Shown here in pieces: positions 10,386 to 17,770 of a stretch of DNA of 64,000 bases. Each line of letters opens with the position of its first letter. The first letter of the stretch is position 1. The DNA is taken from NCBI RefSeq assembly GCF_003722335.1, contig NZ_CP026100.1, positions 4,438,001 to 4,502,000 on the forward strand, read 5' to 3'. The notes below the pieces were generated by a model. It ran no database searches. It saw only the letters and a list, made by a program, of their open reading frames with translations, and had not been told where the DNA came from. Source of the stretch: Caulobacter flavus (GTDB lineage Bacteria; Pseudomonadota; Alphaproteobacteria; Caulobacterales; Caulobacteraceae). A program made the position numbers and the translations under genes.

Positions 10386-11555
10386 ATGCACAGTCTGGAC
10401 GCCTTCGCGAGCGGCAAGCTCGCGGCCTTGGAGGCCATGAGCCTGCGCCGCCGCCTGAAACCCACCCGCCGCTTGCCAGGCGCCGTGGTCGAGCGCGACG
10501 GCAAGCGCCTGCTGTCCTTCTCCTGCAACGACTATCTGGGTCTGTCGCAGCATCCGGCCGTGATCGCCGCCGCCCAGGCCGCCGCGGCCGAGCACGGCGC
10601 GGGCTCGGGCGCCTCGCGTCTCGTCACCGGCGACAATCCGCTGATCGAGGAGCTCGAGGCGCGCCTGGCCCGTCTCAAGGGGACGCAGGCCTGCGTGGTG
10701 TTCGGCTCGGGCTATCTGGCCAATACCGGCGTGATCCCCACCTTCGCCGGCAAGCAGGACGTCGTGTTCGTGGACGAGCTGGCCCACGCCTGCATCTGGG
10801 CCGGCGCGCAGCTCTCGGGCGCCAAGGTGGTCAGCTTCCCGCACAACGACAGCGACGCCCTGGCCGAACTGCTGGCCGAGCATCGATCGAGCTTCCGCCA
10901 CGCCATCGTCGCCACCGACGGTGTGTTCTCGATGGACGGCGACGTCGCGCCGCTGGACTGGCTGTCGGCCGTCTGCGAGGCCAACGACGCCTGGCTGCTG
11001 GTCGACGACGCCCACGGCGTGGGGGTGCTGGGCGACGGTAGGGGAACGGCGGCCCTGTTCCCGGAGGCGGTCATCCCGCTGCAGATGGGCACGCTGTCGA
11101 AGGCGCTGGGCTCCTACGGAGGCTATCTGTGCGGCTCGCAAAGCGTGGTCGACTTCCTGAAGACCCGCGCCCGCACCGTCGTCTACACCACCGGCCTGCC
11201 GCCAGCCTCCGCCGCCGCCGCCATCGCCGCCCTGGATCTGATCGAGGCCGATCCCGCCTTCGCCGCGCAGCCGCTGCGCAAGGCGCGCCTGTTCACCAAG
11301 GCCGCCGGCCTGCCTCTGGCCGAAAGCCCGATCGTCCCGGTGGTGATCGGCGAGGCCGACGCCGCGCTGGCCGCCTCCGCCGCCCTGGAGGCAGAGGGCT
11401 TCCTGGTGGTGGCCATCCGCCCGCCCACCGTGCCGGCCGGCACCGCCCGCCTGCGCCTGGCCTTCAGCGCCGATCATCCCGATGACGAGGTGCTGCGCCT
11501 GGCCGCCCTGGTCCGTCCCTACGTCGAGGCCCCCTCCAGGACGAACGGGGCATGA
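10386..11555 (+). CDS. bioF: 8-amino-7-oxononanoate synthase
   Basis: A 389-aa alpha-oxoamine synthase that condenses pimeloyl thioester with alanine in biotin synthesis. Motifs present are 'SFSCNDYLGLSQHP', 'GSGASRLVTGDNPLIEELE', 'LLVDDAHGVGVLG' (PLP Asp) and 'MGTLSKALGSYGGY' with the PLP lysine. The frame runs open upstream, but ATG 10386 gives the family's normal N-terminus and has AGGA 8-10 nt upstream. Its stop overlaps the bioD start (ATGA). Confidence 0.97.
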   Translation: MHSLDAFASGKLAALEAMSLRRRLKPTRRLPGAVVERDGKRLLSFSCNDYLGLSQHPAVIAAAQAAAAEHGAGSGASRLVTGDNPLIEELEARLARLKGTQACVVFGSGYLANTGVIPTFAGKQDVVFVDELAHACIWAGAQLSGAKVVSFPHNDSDALAELLAEHRSSFRHAIVATDGVFSMDGDVAPLDWLSAVCEANDAWLLVDDAHGVGVLGDGRGTAALFPEAVIPLQMGTLSKALGSYGGYLCGSQSVVDFLKTRARTVVYTTGLPPASAAAAIAALDLIEADPAFAAQPLRKARLFTKAAGLPLAESPIVPVVIGEADAALAASAALEAEGFLVVAIRPPTVPAGTARLRLAFSADHPDDEVLRLAALVRPYVEAPSRTNGA

Positions 11556-12214
11556 GCGCCCTGTTCGTCGCCGGGACCGGCACCGACGTCGGCAAGACCC
11601 ACGTCGCCTGCGCCCTGATCCGGGCCCTGAAGGCACGCGGACTGGCCGTCGACGCCTTCAAGCCGGTGGTCAGCGGCTTTGATCCGGCCGATCCGTCGGG
11701 CAGCGACCCGGCCCGTCTGGCCGAGGCCCTGGGCGACCCGGCCGCCCTGCCCCGCATCTCGCCGCGCCGCTACCGCGCGCCGCTGGCCCCGAACCTGGCC
11801 GCACGCCTCGAAGGCGATGTGCTGCGGATCGACGACCTCGCCGCCGACTGCCGCGCGGCCCTGGCCGGCGCGCACGACCTGCTGCTGGTCGAAGGGGCCG
11901 GCGGGGTGATGTCGCCGCTGACCGACCAGGCGACCAATCTGGATCTGATCGCCGCGCTCGACCTGCCCGTGCTGCTGATCGCCGGCTCGTACCTGGGCAC
12001 GATAAGCCACGTGCTGACGGCCCTGATCGCCCTGCGCGCCCGGGGCGTCCGCATCGCCGCCATCGTCATGAGCGAGAGCCTCGACGCGCCCGACCTGGTC
12101 CAGACCGCCGACGCCCTGCGCGCCTTCGAACGCGAGACGCCGATCTTCCTTGCGCCGCGCGACGAAGCCTGGGACGCAGGCGAACTGGCCGACCATCTGG
12201 CGAAGGGGTTCTGA
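11552..12214 (+). CDS. bioD: Dethiobiotin synthetase
   Basis: A 220-aa P-loop enzyme that carboxylates and cyclises diaminononanoate to dethiobiotin. The N-terminal 'FVAGTGTDVGKTHV' is the GxxxxxGKT nucleotide loop typical of BioD. 'VEGAGGVMSPL' carries the second conserved loop and 'AGSYLGTISH' the nucleotide-specificity region. It is translationally coupled to bioF by a 4-bp overlap and followed after 3 bp by the oxidoreductase gene. bioB is not in this window. Confidence 0.96.
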   Translation: MSALFVAGTGTDVGKTHVACALIRALKARGLAVDAFKPVVSGFDPADPSGSDPARLAEALGDPAALPRISPRRYRAPLAPNLAARLEGDVLRIDDLAADCRAALAGAHDLLLVEGAGGVMSPLTDQATNLDLIAALDLPVLLIAGSYLGTISHVLTALIALRARGVRIAAIVMSESLDAPDLVQTADALRAFERETPIFLAPRDEAWDAGELADHLAKGF

Positions 12215-12217
12215 CGC

Positions 12218-13105
12218 ATGCGCGTGGCGATGATCGGGCTGGGCGACATCGCCCGCAAGGCCTACCTGCCGGTGCTGGGAACCCGCGCCGACGTACAGTT
12301 GGCCTTCGTCACCCGCAGCACCGCCACGCTGGACGAACTGGGCGCGGCCTGGCGGGTGGACCGGCTGCACACCGACCTGGAGGAGGCCCTCGCCGAGGGC
12401 CTGGACGCCGCCTTCGTCCATGCCGCGACGACGGTCCATCCGGCGATCGTCCGTCGCCTGATCGAGGCCGGCGTGCCCACCCTGGTCGACAAGCCGATCG
12501 CCGACACGCTGGAGGCCTGCGAGGCCGTGGTGGATCTGGCCGAAACGCGCGGCGTGTCGCTGATGGTCGGTTTCAACCGCCGCCATGCGCCCGCCCAGGC
12601 CGAGGCGGCGGCCCTGAAGGCCCCGTTCGTGCTGATGCAGAAGAACCGCACCGGCCACGCCGACGGCGTGCGGCGCACGGTCTTCGACGACTTCATCCAC
12701 GTGGTCGACAGCCTGCGCTTCCTGGTCCCGGGCGCGACCCAGGCCCGCGTGTCCGGGCGCCTCGACGGCGACCTCCTGGAGCACGTGATGCTGCACCTGA
12801 GCGGCCCCGGCCTCGACGCCGTCGGCGTCATGAACCGCGTCAGCGGCGCCAACGAGGAGGTGCTCGAGGTGATGGGCGGCGGGATCAAGCGCCGGATCGT
12901 CAACCTGGCCGACGTCACCGACTTTTCCGGCGGTGAAAGCCTGACCCGTCGCGGCGACTGGACCACGGTCGCTCGCCAGCGCGGCTTCGAGGCGATGATC
13001 GAGGCGTTTCTGGGCGCGGTGCGCGAGGACCGACGCCTGTCGGCCCTCGACGCCCTGGAGACCCACCGCCTGTGCGAGCGGGTGGTGTCGGAGCTTTCGG
13101 TCTAG
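12218..13105 (+). CDS. Gfo/Idh/MocA-family NAD(P)-dependent oxidoreductase in the bioFD operon
   Basis: A 295-aa protein with an N-terminal Rossmann fold ('VAMIGLGDIARKAYLPVL', a GxGxxA-like dinucleotide loop) and the family's 'TLVDKPIADTLEACE' signature (EKP-type, here DKP) at about residues 89-103. The C-terminal substrate half holds 'DDFIHVVDSLRF' with the usual catalytic-region His. It begins three bases after bioD and so is part of that transcript. It has no recognised step in biotin synthesis; its substrate is unknown. Confidence 0.88.
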   Translation: MRVAMIGLGDIARKAYLPVLGTRADVQLAFVTRSTATLDELGAAWRVDRLHTDLEEALAEGLDAAFVHAATTVHPAIVRRLIEAGVPTLVDKPIADTLEACEAVVDLAETRGVSLMVGFNRRHAPAQAEAAALKAPFVLMQKNRTGHADGVRRTVFDDFIHVVDSLRFLVPGATQARVSGRLDGDLLEHVMLHLSGPGLDAVGVMNRVSGANEEVLEVMGGGIKRRIVNLADVTDFSGGESLTRRGDWTTVARQRGFEAMIEAFLGAVREDRRLSALDALETHRLCERVVSELSV

Positions 13106-15423
13106 AAGTCGGCCGACAGCGTCACCTGGAAGGTCCGGTGCGAGCCCGGCCGGAAGGTGGCGGCGGTGTTCACCGTCGTGGTGATCGTGCCCAGGTAGTC
13201 CTCGTCGAAGATGTTATCGATGTTGACGCGGGCCTTGACCTGCTTCAGCGGCCCGACGCCGAAGCCGTCGCCCAGATCCACATAGGCGTTCCAGACCGTG
13301 TAGCCGTCGGTCTTCTCGGTGTTGGTGAAGTTGGTGTAGCGGTCGCTCAGGTGGCGGGCCGAGACGTTGACCAGCGCCCAGTCGGTCGGCTCCCACGTCA
13401 CCCCGCCCTGGAACAGCCAGGTCGGGAAGTCGGGCAGCACGTTGCCGGCGATGAAGTTGGTCCCGAAGTTATTCTCGAACTCGGCGCGGTTGTACGACAG
13501 GTTGGCGTTGAAGTAGACCTTGCCGCCTAGCAGCTCCGGCTTCCACTGGCCGCTGAACTCGGCGCCGTGGGCCTCCACGCCGCCGACGTTCTGGAAGAAG
13601 GTCTCGGTCGTCGTGCTGCCCGGCACCACCGAGGCGTAGGACTGCAGGCGGTTGTCGAAGGCGGTGTAGTAGGCCACGACCGAGACGTTGAAGGTCGGCC
13701 GGTTGGCGCGATAGCCGATCTCCAGGTTCTGCGAGGTCTCGGCGTCCGGGCCGGGCGTGGCCGGGCTTGCGGCCGAGTAGATGTCGTCGGCGCCGCGCGG
13801 CAAGGCCAGGTTCTCCGAGTAGGACGCGAACACCTGGTCGCGGCCGTTGATCGAATAGACCAGGCCCACCTGCGGCAGGAAGCTGTTCTTCCAGCTGTCG
13901 GTGATGCGCGGCTGGCGCTGGGCGATGTAGTCGGCCGGATTGCGGTAACCGGCGATCTCGTAGTCGATGTCGGTGGCCTTGAAGCCGAGCTCGACCTTCA
14001 GCCTGTCGTCCAGCAGCCGCACCGTGTCCTTCAGGAAAAACTGGGTGGTCTCGCGGGTGGAGACGTAGTTGCGCTGCAGGTGCACCGGCTCGTTCAGCAG
14101 GGCCGCGCCGTCGGGATGGCCGTTCTGGGTGTTATAGCGGGCCTGGGTGCGATGGTAGTCGTCCTTCTCCAGCCAGACCCCGGCCTGCACGGTGTGGATC
14201 CCGGTCCGCCAGGTTCCGCCCGCCGTGATCCCCTTGCGCTTGCCGTCGACGCCCGAGAGGCCGTACTGCACGCCCTTGGGCGCGGTCAGGCCGGCCACGA
14301 TCAGCCGCTCGGCGTTGTAGCTGGCCAGCGAGGTGGCGTAGGCCTCGGGCGAGACGCCGTAGCCGCCCTTGTCCTCGTAATAGACCGTCGAGCGGATCTC
14401 GAAGGCCTCGCCGATCGGCTTGTTCAGCGACAGACCGTAGAGGTGGTCGCGCCGGGCGTTGACCGCGAACTTGTAGTACTGGTTGTAGGCGGTGTTGGAG
14501 TACGGCACGCCCGCCGTCGTCACAGGCAGGCTGGGCACGTAGCCGAGATAGGCGAAGTCCCTGCCCTTGCGCCCGAACAGATCGCCCGCCGTTCCGTCGT
14601 ACTGGGCCTTGGTGATCGACGGGGAGTCGTAGTCGAAATAGTCGTTGTGGACGGTCTGGAAAGTCAGGTTGCCGCCGTTCTCGAAGGCGTAGTCCAGCTT
14701 GCCCTCGTAGTGCTCGCGCTTGATGAAGCCAGGGCCGCGCCACAGGTCGCCCTTGATCCAGGAACCGGCCACATAGCCCGACAGCCGGCCGATCCGGCCG
14801 CTCTCCAGGCGCAGGAAGCTGCGGCGCAGATTGTCCTCGCCCAGGGTCTGGCTGATCGAGCCGCCGGCCGCGGCGTCGGGCGCCTTGGTGAAGTAGTCGA
14901 CGATAGGCCCCAGCGACGCGTAGCTGGGCAGCGACACGTCGCCGGCCCCGGCCGAGGCCGTCACCCGCGCCAAGTTCTCGTTGTCGACATAGCGATAGAT
15001 CGGGCTGCCGCCGAACTGGTCGCTGCGCCCCATCGGTATCCCGTCGAGCAGGAAGCCGATCTGCTGGAAGTTGAAGGCTCGCACCGAGACCGAATTGCCG
15101 AACTCGTACATGCCCAGGGCGTCGTTGGCCTGGACGTTGAAGCCCGGCAGGCTCTCCAGCATCTTCAGGCCGGTCACGCCGGCCGGGGCCGACAAGAGGG
15201 CCTCGCGGGTGATCGAGACGGTGGCGGTGGCCTGGTCGGTGCCGATGGCGACACTGGCCTCCGACACCCGCTTGCCGGTGACGACGACGGCGTCGACCTC
15301 GTCGGCCCGCCCCCTGGGGTCTTCCTCGGCCAGGGCCGGCGCCCCCGCCCCCATGACGCTGGCCGCCAGCAAGGCGGCCCTCAGACGGCGAAACGCGCGC
15401 TTGTTCGGGTGGACTTGGATCAC
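13102..15423 (-). CDS. TonB-dependent outer-membrane receptor
   Basis: A 773-aa receptor. It has a signal peptide with cleavage likely after 'GAPALA' (about residue 32), a TonB-box-like 'VDAVVVTGKR', a plug domain to about residue 170 and a 22-strand barrel ending in the aromatic 'TLSADF'. The GTG start at 15423 has AGGGGATA upstream. It imports a large or scarce ligand using TonB energy. It converges on the bioFD operon with a shared CTAG at the stops. A biotin or biotin-precursor ligand is possible but unproven. Confidence 0.93.
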   Translation of the reverse strand: MIQVHPNKRAFRRLRAALLAASVMGAGAPALAEEDPRGRADEVDAVVVTGKRVSEASVAIGTDQATATVSITREALLSAPAGVTGLKMLESLPGFNVQANDALGMYEFGNSVSVRAFNFQQIGFLLDGIPMGRSDQFGGSPIYRYVDNENLARVTASAGAGDVSLPSYASLGPIVDYFTKAPDAAAGGSISQTLGEDNLRRSFLRLESGRIGRLSGYVAGSWIKGDLWRGPGFIKREHYEGKLDYAFENGGNLTFQTVHNDYFDYDSPSITKAQYDGTAGDLFGRKGRDFAYLGYVPSLPVTTAGVPYSNTAYNQYYKFAVNARRDHLYGLSLNKPIGEAFEIRSTVYYEDKGGYGVSPEAYATSLASYNAERLIVAGLTAPKGVQYGLSGVDGKRKGITAGGTWRTGIHTVQAGVWLEKDDYHRTQARYNTQNGHPDGAALLNEPVHLQRNYVSTRETTQFFLKDTVRLLDDRLKVELGFKATDIDYEIAGYRNPADYIAQRQPRITDSWKNSFLPQVGLVYSINGRDQVFASYSENLALPRGADDIYSAASPATPGPDAETSQNLEIGYRANRPTFNVSVVAYYTAFDNRLQSYASVVPGSTTTETFFQNVGGVEAHGAEFSGQWKPELLGGKVYFNANLSYNRAEFENNFGTNFIAGNVLPDFPTWLFQGGVTWEPTDWALVNVSARHLSDRYTNFTNTEKTDGYTVWNAYVDLGDGFGVGPLKQVKARVNIDNIFDEDYLGTITTTVNTAATFRPGSHRTFQVTLSADF

Positions 15424-15774
15424 GGCTATCCCCTGCTTTTCGATCCCCCGACGAGACTGGCTCCCGACCGCAGGTCAAAAAACAGAAATCGCCGTTACAG
15501 GAGCCCACTTTTCTTCGTGGTTCCGCCAGCGACAAACGAGATCATTTAATATGCACCAGCACCGTTACTCGACAGCGCGAGGGAATACGCTTTCCCGTCG
15601 CCGCGCATATTCTTCGTCGCGACGATCGTTCCGGATCTGAATTCTGGCGCGTCCCCGACCTGGGCGCATAGGCACGTCCGCACCCCACAGCCTGGCGGCG
15701 CGCGCGTCAAATCCCCGAGCCGCGCGCGCCGGCCAAGTCCGGCCCGGCGCCGCGCGCGCCGGCGCCCGACGCGC
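15424..15774. other. Long intergenic region upstream of the TonB receptor
   Basis: About 350 bp without a credible gene. The half next to the receptor (15424-15620) has AT-richer patches and should hold the receptor promoter. The other half is very GC-rich and contains a 15-bp sequence, GCCGCGCGCGCCGGC, twice (15719-15733 and 15749-15763, exactly 30 bp apart). Those CG-alternating tracts could adopt Z-DNA or strong hairpins. No riboswitch-like pattern was recognised. Confidence 0.5.
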
Positions 15775-15813
15775 AAAGAAAAGGCGGCCGCCCCTCTCCG
15801 GAACGGCCGCCTT
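15775..15813 (-). terminator. Intrinsic terminator of ssb
   Basis: A perfect 10-bp stem AAGGCGGCCG (15781-15790) with CGGCCGCCTT (15804-15813) and a 13-base loop is followed on the minus strand by TTTTCTTT. It lies 25 bases after the ssb stop. Confidence 0.9.
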
Positions 15814-15838
15814 CTCGAATTCATCCGACGACGGATGC

Positions 15839-16372
15839 CTAGAACGGGATTTCGTCGTCCAGGTCGGCCGAGAAGCTCTCGCGCGGGCCGCTGGGCTGGC
15901 TGCGCGGAGCGCCGCCGCCGAAGTTGCCGCCGCCCTGGCCGCCGCCGTAGCCGCCACCGCCGCCCTGGCCGTAGCCGTCGTCATAGCCGCCGCCGCCCGA
16001 CGAGGCGCCGGCGCCGTCGCCGCGGCCGCCCAGCATGGTCAGTTCGCCGCGGAACTTCTGCAGCACGATCTCGGTCGAGTACTTTTCCTGCCCCTGCTGG
16101 TCGGTCCACTTGCGGGTCTGGATGGCGCCCTCGATGTAGACGGTCGAGCCCTTGCGCAGGTAGCTCTCGGCCACCTTCACCAGGTTGTCGTTGAAGATCA
16201 CGACCCGGTGCCACTCGGTCTTTTCCTTGCGCTCGCCGCTGGAACGGTCGCGCCAGGTTTCGGACGTGGCGATGCGCAGGTTGGCGACGCGGTCGCCCGA
16301 GTTGAGGGTGCGAATTTCGGGGTCGGCCCCGAGGTTGCCGACGAGGATGACCTTGTTGACGCTGCCAGCCAT
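15839..16372 (-). CDS. ssb: Single-stranded DNA-binding protein
   Basis: A 177-aa SSB. The N-terminal OB fold covers residues about 1-112 ('MAGSVNKVILVGNLGADPE', 'TEWHRVVIF', 'STVYIEGAIQTRKW'). A long Gly-rich disordered linker (about 115-160, many GGGG and GGY) follows. The acidic C-terminal tip DLDDEIPF binds partner proteins at the replication fork. Length is typical. An SOS box lies 91 bp upstream, so damage induction through LexA is expected. Confidence 0.98.
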   Translation of the reverse strand: MAGSVNKVILVGNLGADPEIRTLNSGDRVANLRIATSETWRDRSSGERKEKTEWHRVVIFNDNLVKVAESYLRKGSTVYIEGAIQTRKWTDQQGQEKYSTEIVLQKFRGELTMLGGRGDGAGASSGGGGYDDGYGQGGGGGYGGGQGGGNFGGGAPRSQPSGPRESFSADLDDEIPF

Positions 16373-16462
16373 TGGCGATGCCCTGTTCTCGCCCGGCGAC
16401 CCAACGCGCCGGAATCTCGAAGCCAGGACGTTAACGACTCAGCAAGACCAAAAGCAAGATTT

Positions 16463-16477
16463 GTTCTCCGAACGTTC
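16463..16477. promoter_or_regulatory. LexA (SOS) box upstream of ssb
   Basis: The sequence GTTC-TCCGAAC-GTTC matches the alphaproteobacterial LexA operator GTTC-N7-GTTC exactly. It is 91 bp upstream of the ssb start. An adjoining inverted repeat CGTTC-CTGT-GAACG (16473-16486) overlaps the second half-site. Confidence 0.85.
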
Positions 16478-16553
16478 CTGTGAACGGAGGGCGGTTATCC
16501 ACCGCCCTCTCCTGCCCTTCCACAAGGCTTTCCCCAGGCGCTCGCCCGAAGGT

Positions 16554-16943
16554 TCAGCGCGCCGGCAGAGCGCCCGGAACCGCCAGGCGGCCGTCGCCCG
16601 TACGCACCAGCGACATGAACCGGGCGCCCTCGTAGCTGTCGCCCAGATAGATGCCTTCCTTCTCCACGAAGATGAACTTGCCCTGGTAGGAGCCGGTCAG
16701 CTGTTCCCGGCGCAGGCCCATGCGCATGAAGCGGATGCGCATGCCCTCCAGGGTCGCCGCGCAGGTCTCCATGTTGGGCACGTTGCGCTCGACCGGGTTG
16801 AACTGCAGCGTGCCGTCCTTCTTCTCGATGACGTGGTTGCACACGCCCTGGTCGAAGGGAGCCTTGGTCGCCTTGACGCAGCCCGACAGGCCGATGCCGG
16901 CGACCCCGAGGGCCAGGACGGCGGCGATGGAGGAAACGCGCAT
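16554..16943 (-). CDS. Small lipoprotein of unknown function
   Basis: A protein of about 129 aa. The start at ATG 16943 is supported by AAGGAG 8-9 nt upstream. It has a lipoprotein signal peptide 'MRVSSIAAVLALGVAGIGLSGC' with lipobox LSGC, so the mature protein begins at Cys22 and is membrane-anchored. The mature part has three further Cys-containing positions and a beta-rich look ('GSYQGKFIFVEKEGIYLG'). I recognise no family. It is in the same orientation as ssb but separated by the SOS box region. Confidence 0.8.
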   Translation of the reverse strand: MRVSSIAAVLALGVAGIGLSGCVKATKAPFDQGVCNHVIEKKDGTLQFNPVERNVPNMETCAATLEGMRIRFMRMGLRREQLTGSYQGKFIFVEKEGIYLGDSYEGARFMSLVRTGDGRLAVPGALPAR

Positions 16944-17023
16944 CAGAGAGCTCCTTCGGCCCTGGCCCCTTCCCGACGGGAAGGGCCGGTATTCAAACAT
17001 GTGCAGCGCGCACGCGGCGCGCC

Positions 17024-17704
17024 TTAACCGACGCTGGGAATGGCGCAGTTGGCCGCCTGCTCCACCACCAGGTGGAACGAGCGGTTGTCGGACGAGGCTT
17101 CGACCCGGCCGGGCAGCAGGCGCAGGGTTTCATCGCCCCAGCGGCCGTAGGTGGCGCCGCCCGGGCGCTCGCACTTGCCGGCGAACAGCTGCTGGATGCA
17201 GGCATTCTGGGTGATCTCCCCCGGCAGCTTGTTCCACTGACCGCCGGAATAGCGCTGGCAGACGCCGAGCGGCGCGCTGCTGGCGGCGCTGGTCCCGGCG
17301 GGGGCGGGCGTCGGAGCGGTCGCCACCGGCGCGGTGACGGTCGGGGGCGGCAGCGGGGTCAGCACCGTGCCGGCCTGGTCGGCGGCGGCCAGCGCCCCGG
17401 TCTCGTCGACGCCGACGTCGAGCGCGCCGGTCGCCACGCCGTTCTTCTTGGCGCATTCTGCCAGGGTGGTCTCGCCCACGAACTGGCCGCCGACGAAGCA
17501 GCGCAGCGGCCGCGCCGGATCGTTCAGCTTGGTGTCGTCCGAACGGCCGGTCTCGACGATCAGGCCCGCGCGCGAGGCCGGCGGTTCCTCGGCCGGCTTG
17601 CGGTCCTTGCCGCCCATCAGCGCGAAGGCCACGCCGAGGCCGGCGATCACGGCCAGGGCCGCTCCGCCGCCCAGCAGCACGCGTCGGTCTTTGAGAAGTT
17701 CCAT
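17024..17704 (-). CDS. Membrane-anchored protein of unknown function
   Basis: A 226-aa protein with a basic N-terminus (MELLKDRR), one transmembrane helix (about 9-30) and then a periplasmic region. That region contains two Cys-bearing segments ('RPLRCFVGGQFVGETTLAECAKKNG' at about 66-90 and 'GVCQRYSGGQWNKL...CIQQLFAGKCE' at about 147-180), separated by a Pro/Ala/Thr-rich linker (about 113-140). The even cysteine count suggests disulfides. No family recognised. Confidence 0.7.
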   Translation of the reverse strand: MELLKDRRVLLGGGAALAVIAGLGVAFALMGGKDRKPAEEPPASRAGLIVETGRSDDTKLNDPARPLRCFVGGQFVGETTLAECAKKNGVATGALDVGVDETGALAAADQAGTVLTPLPPPTVTAPVATAPTPAPAGTSAASSAPLGVCQRYSGGQWNKLPGEITQNACIQQLFAGKCERPGGATYGRWGDETLRLLPGRVEASSDNRSFHLVVEQAANCAIPSVG

Positions 17705-17770
17705 GCCCCCTGGCTACGACGCGTCGATGACGGTTTCAAGCGTCGCCGCGCGTGGGAGGGCTTACAATTG

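Noticed and set aside
13567..15549. Long plus-strand open frame of 660 codons opposite the TonB receptor
   Set aside because: Composition is His/Gly/Arg/Val-rich nonsense typical of the strand opposite a GC-rich gene. The minus strand encodes an unmistakable receptor.
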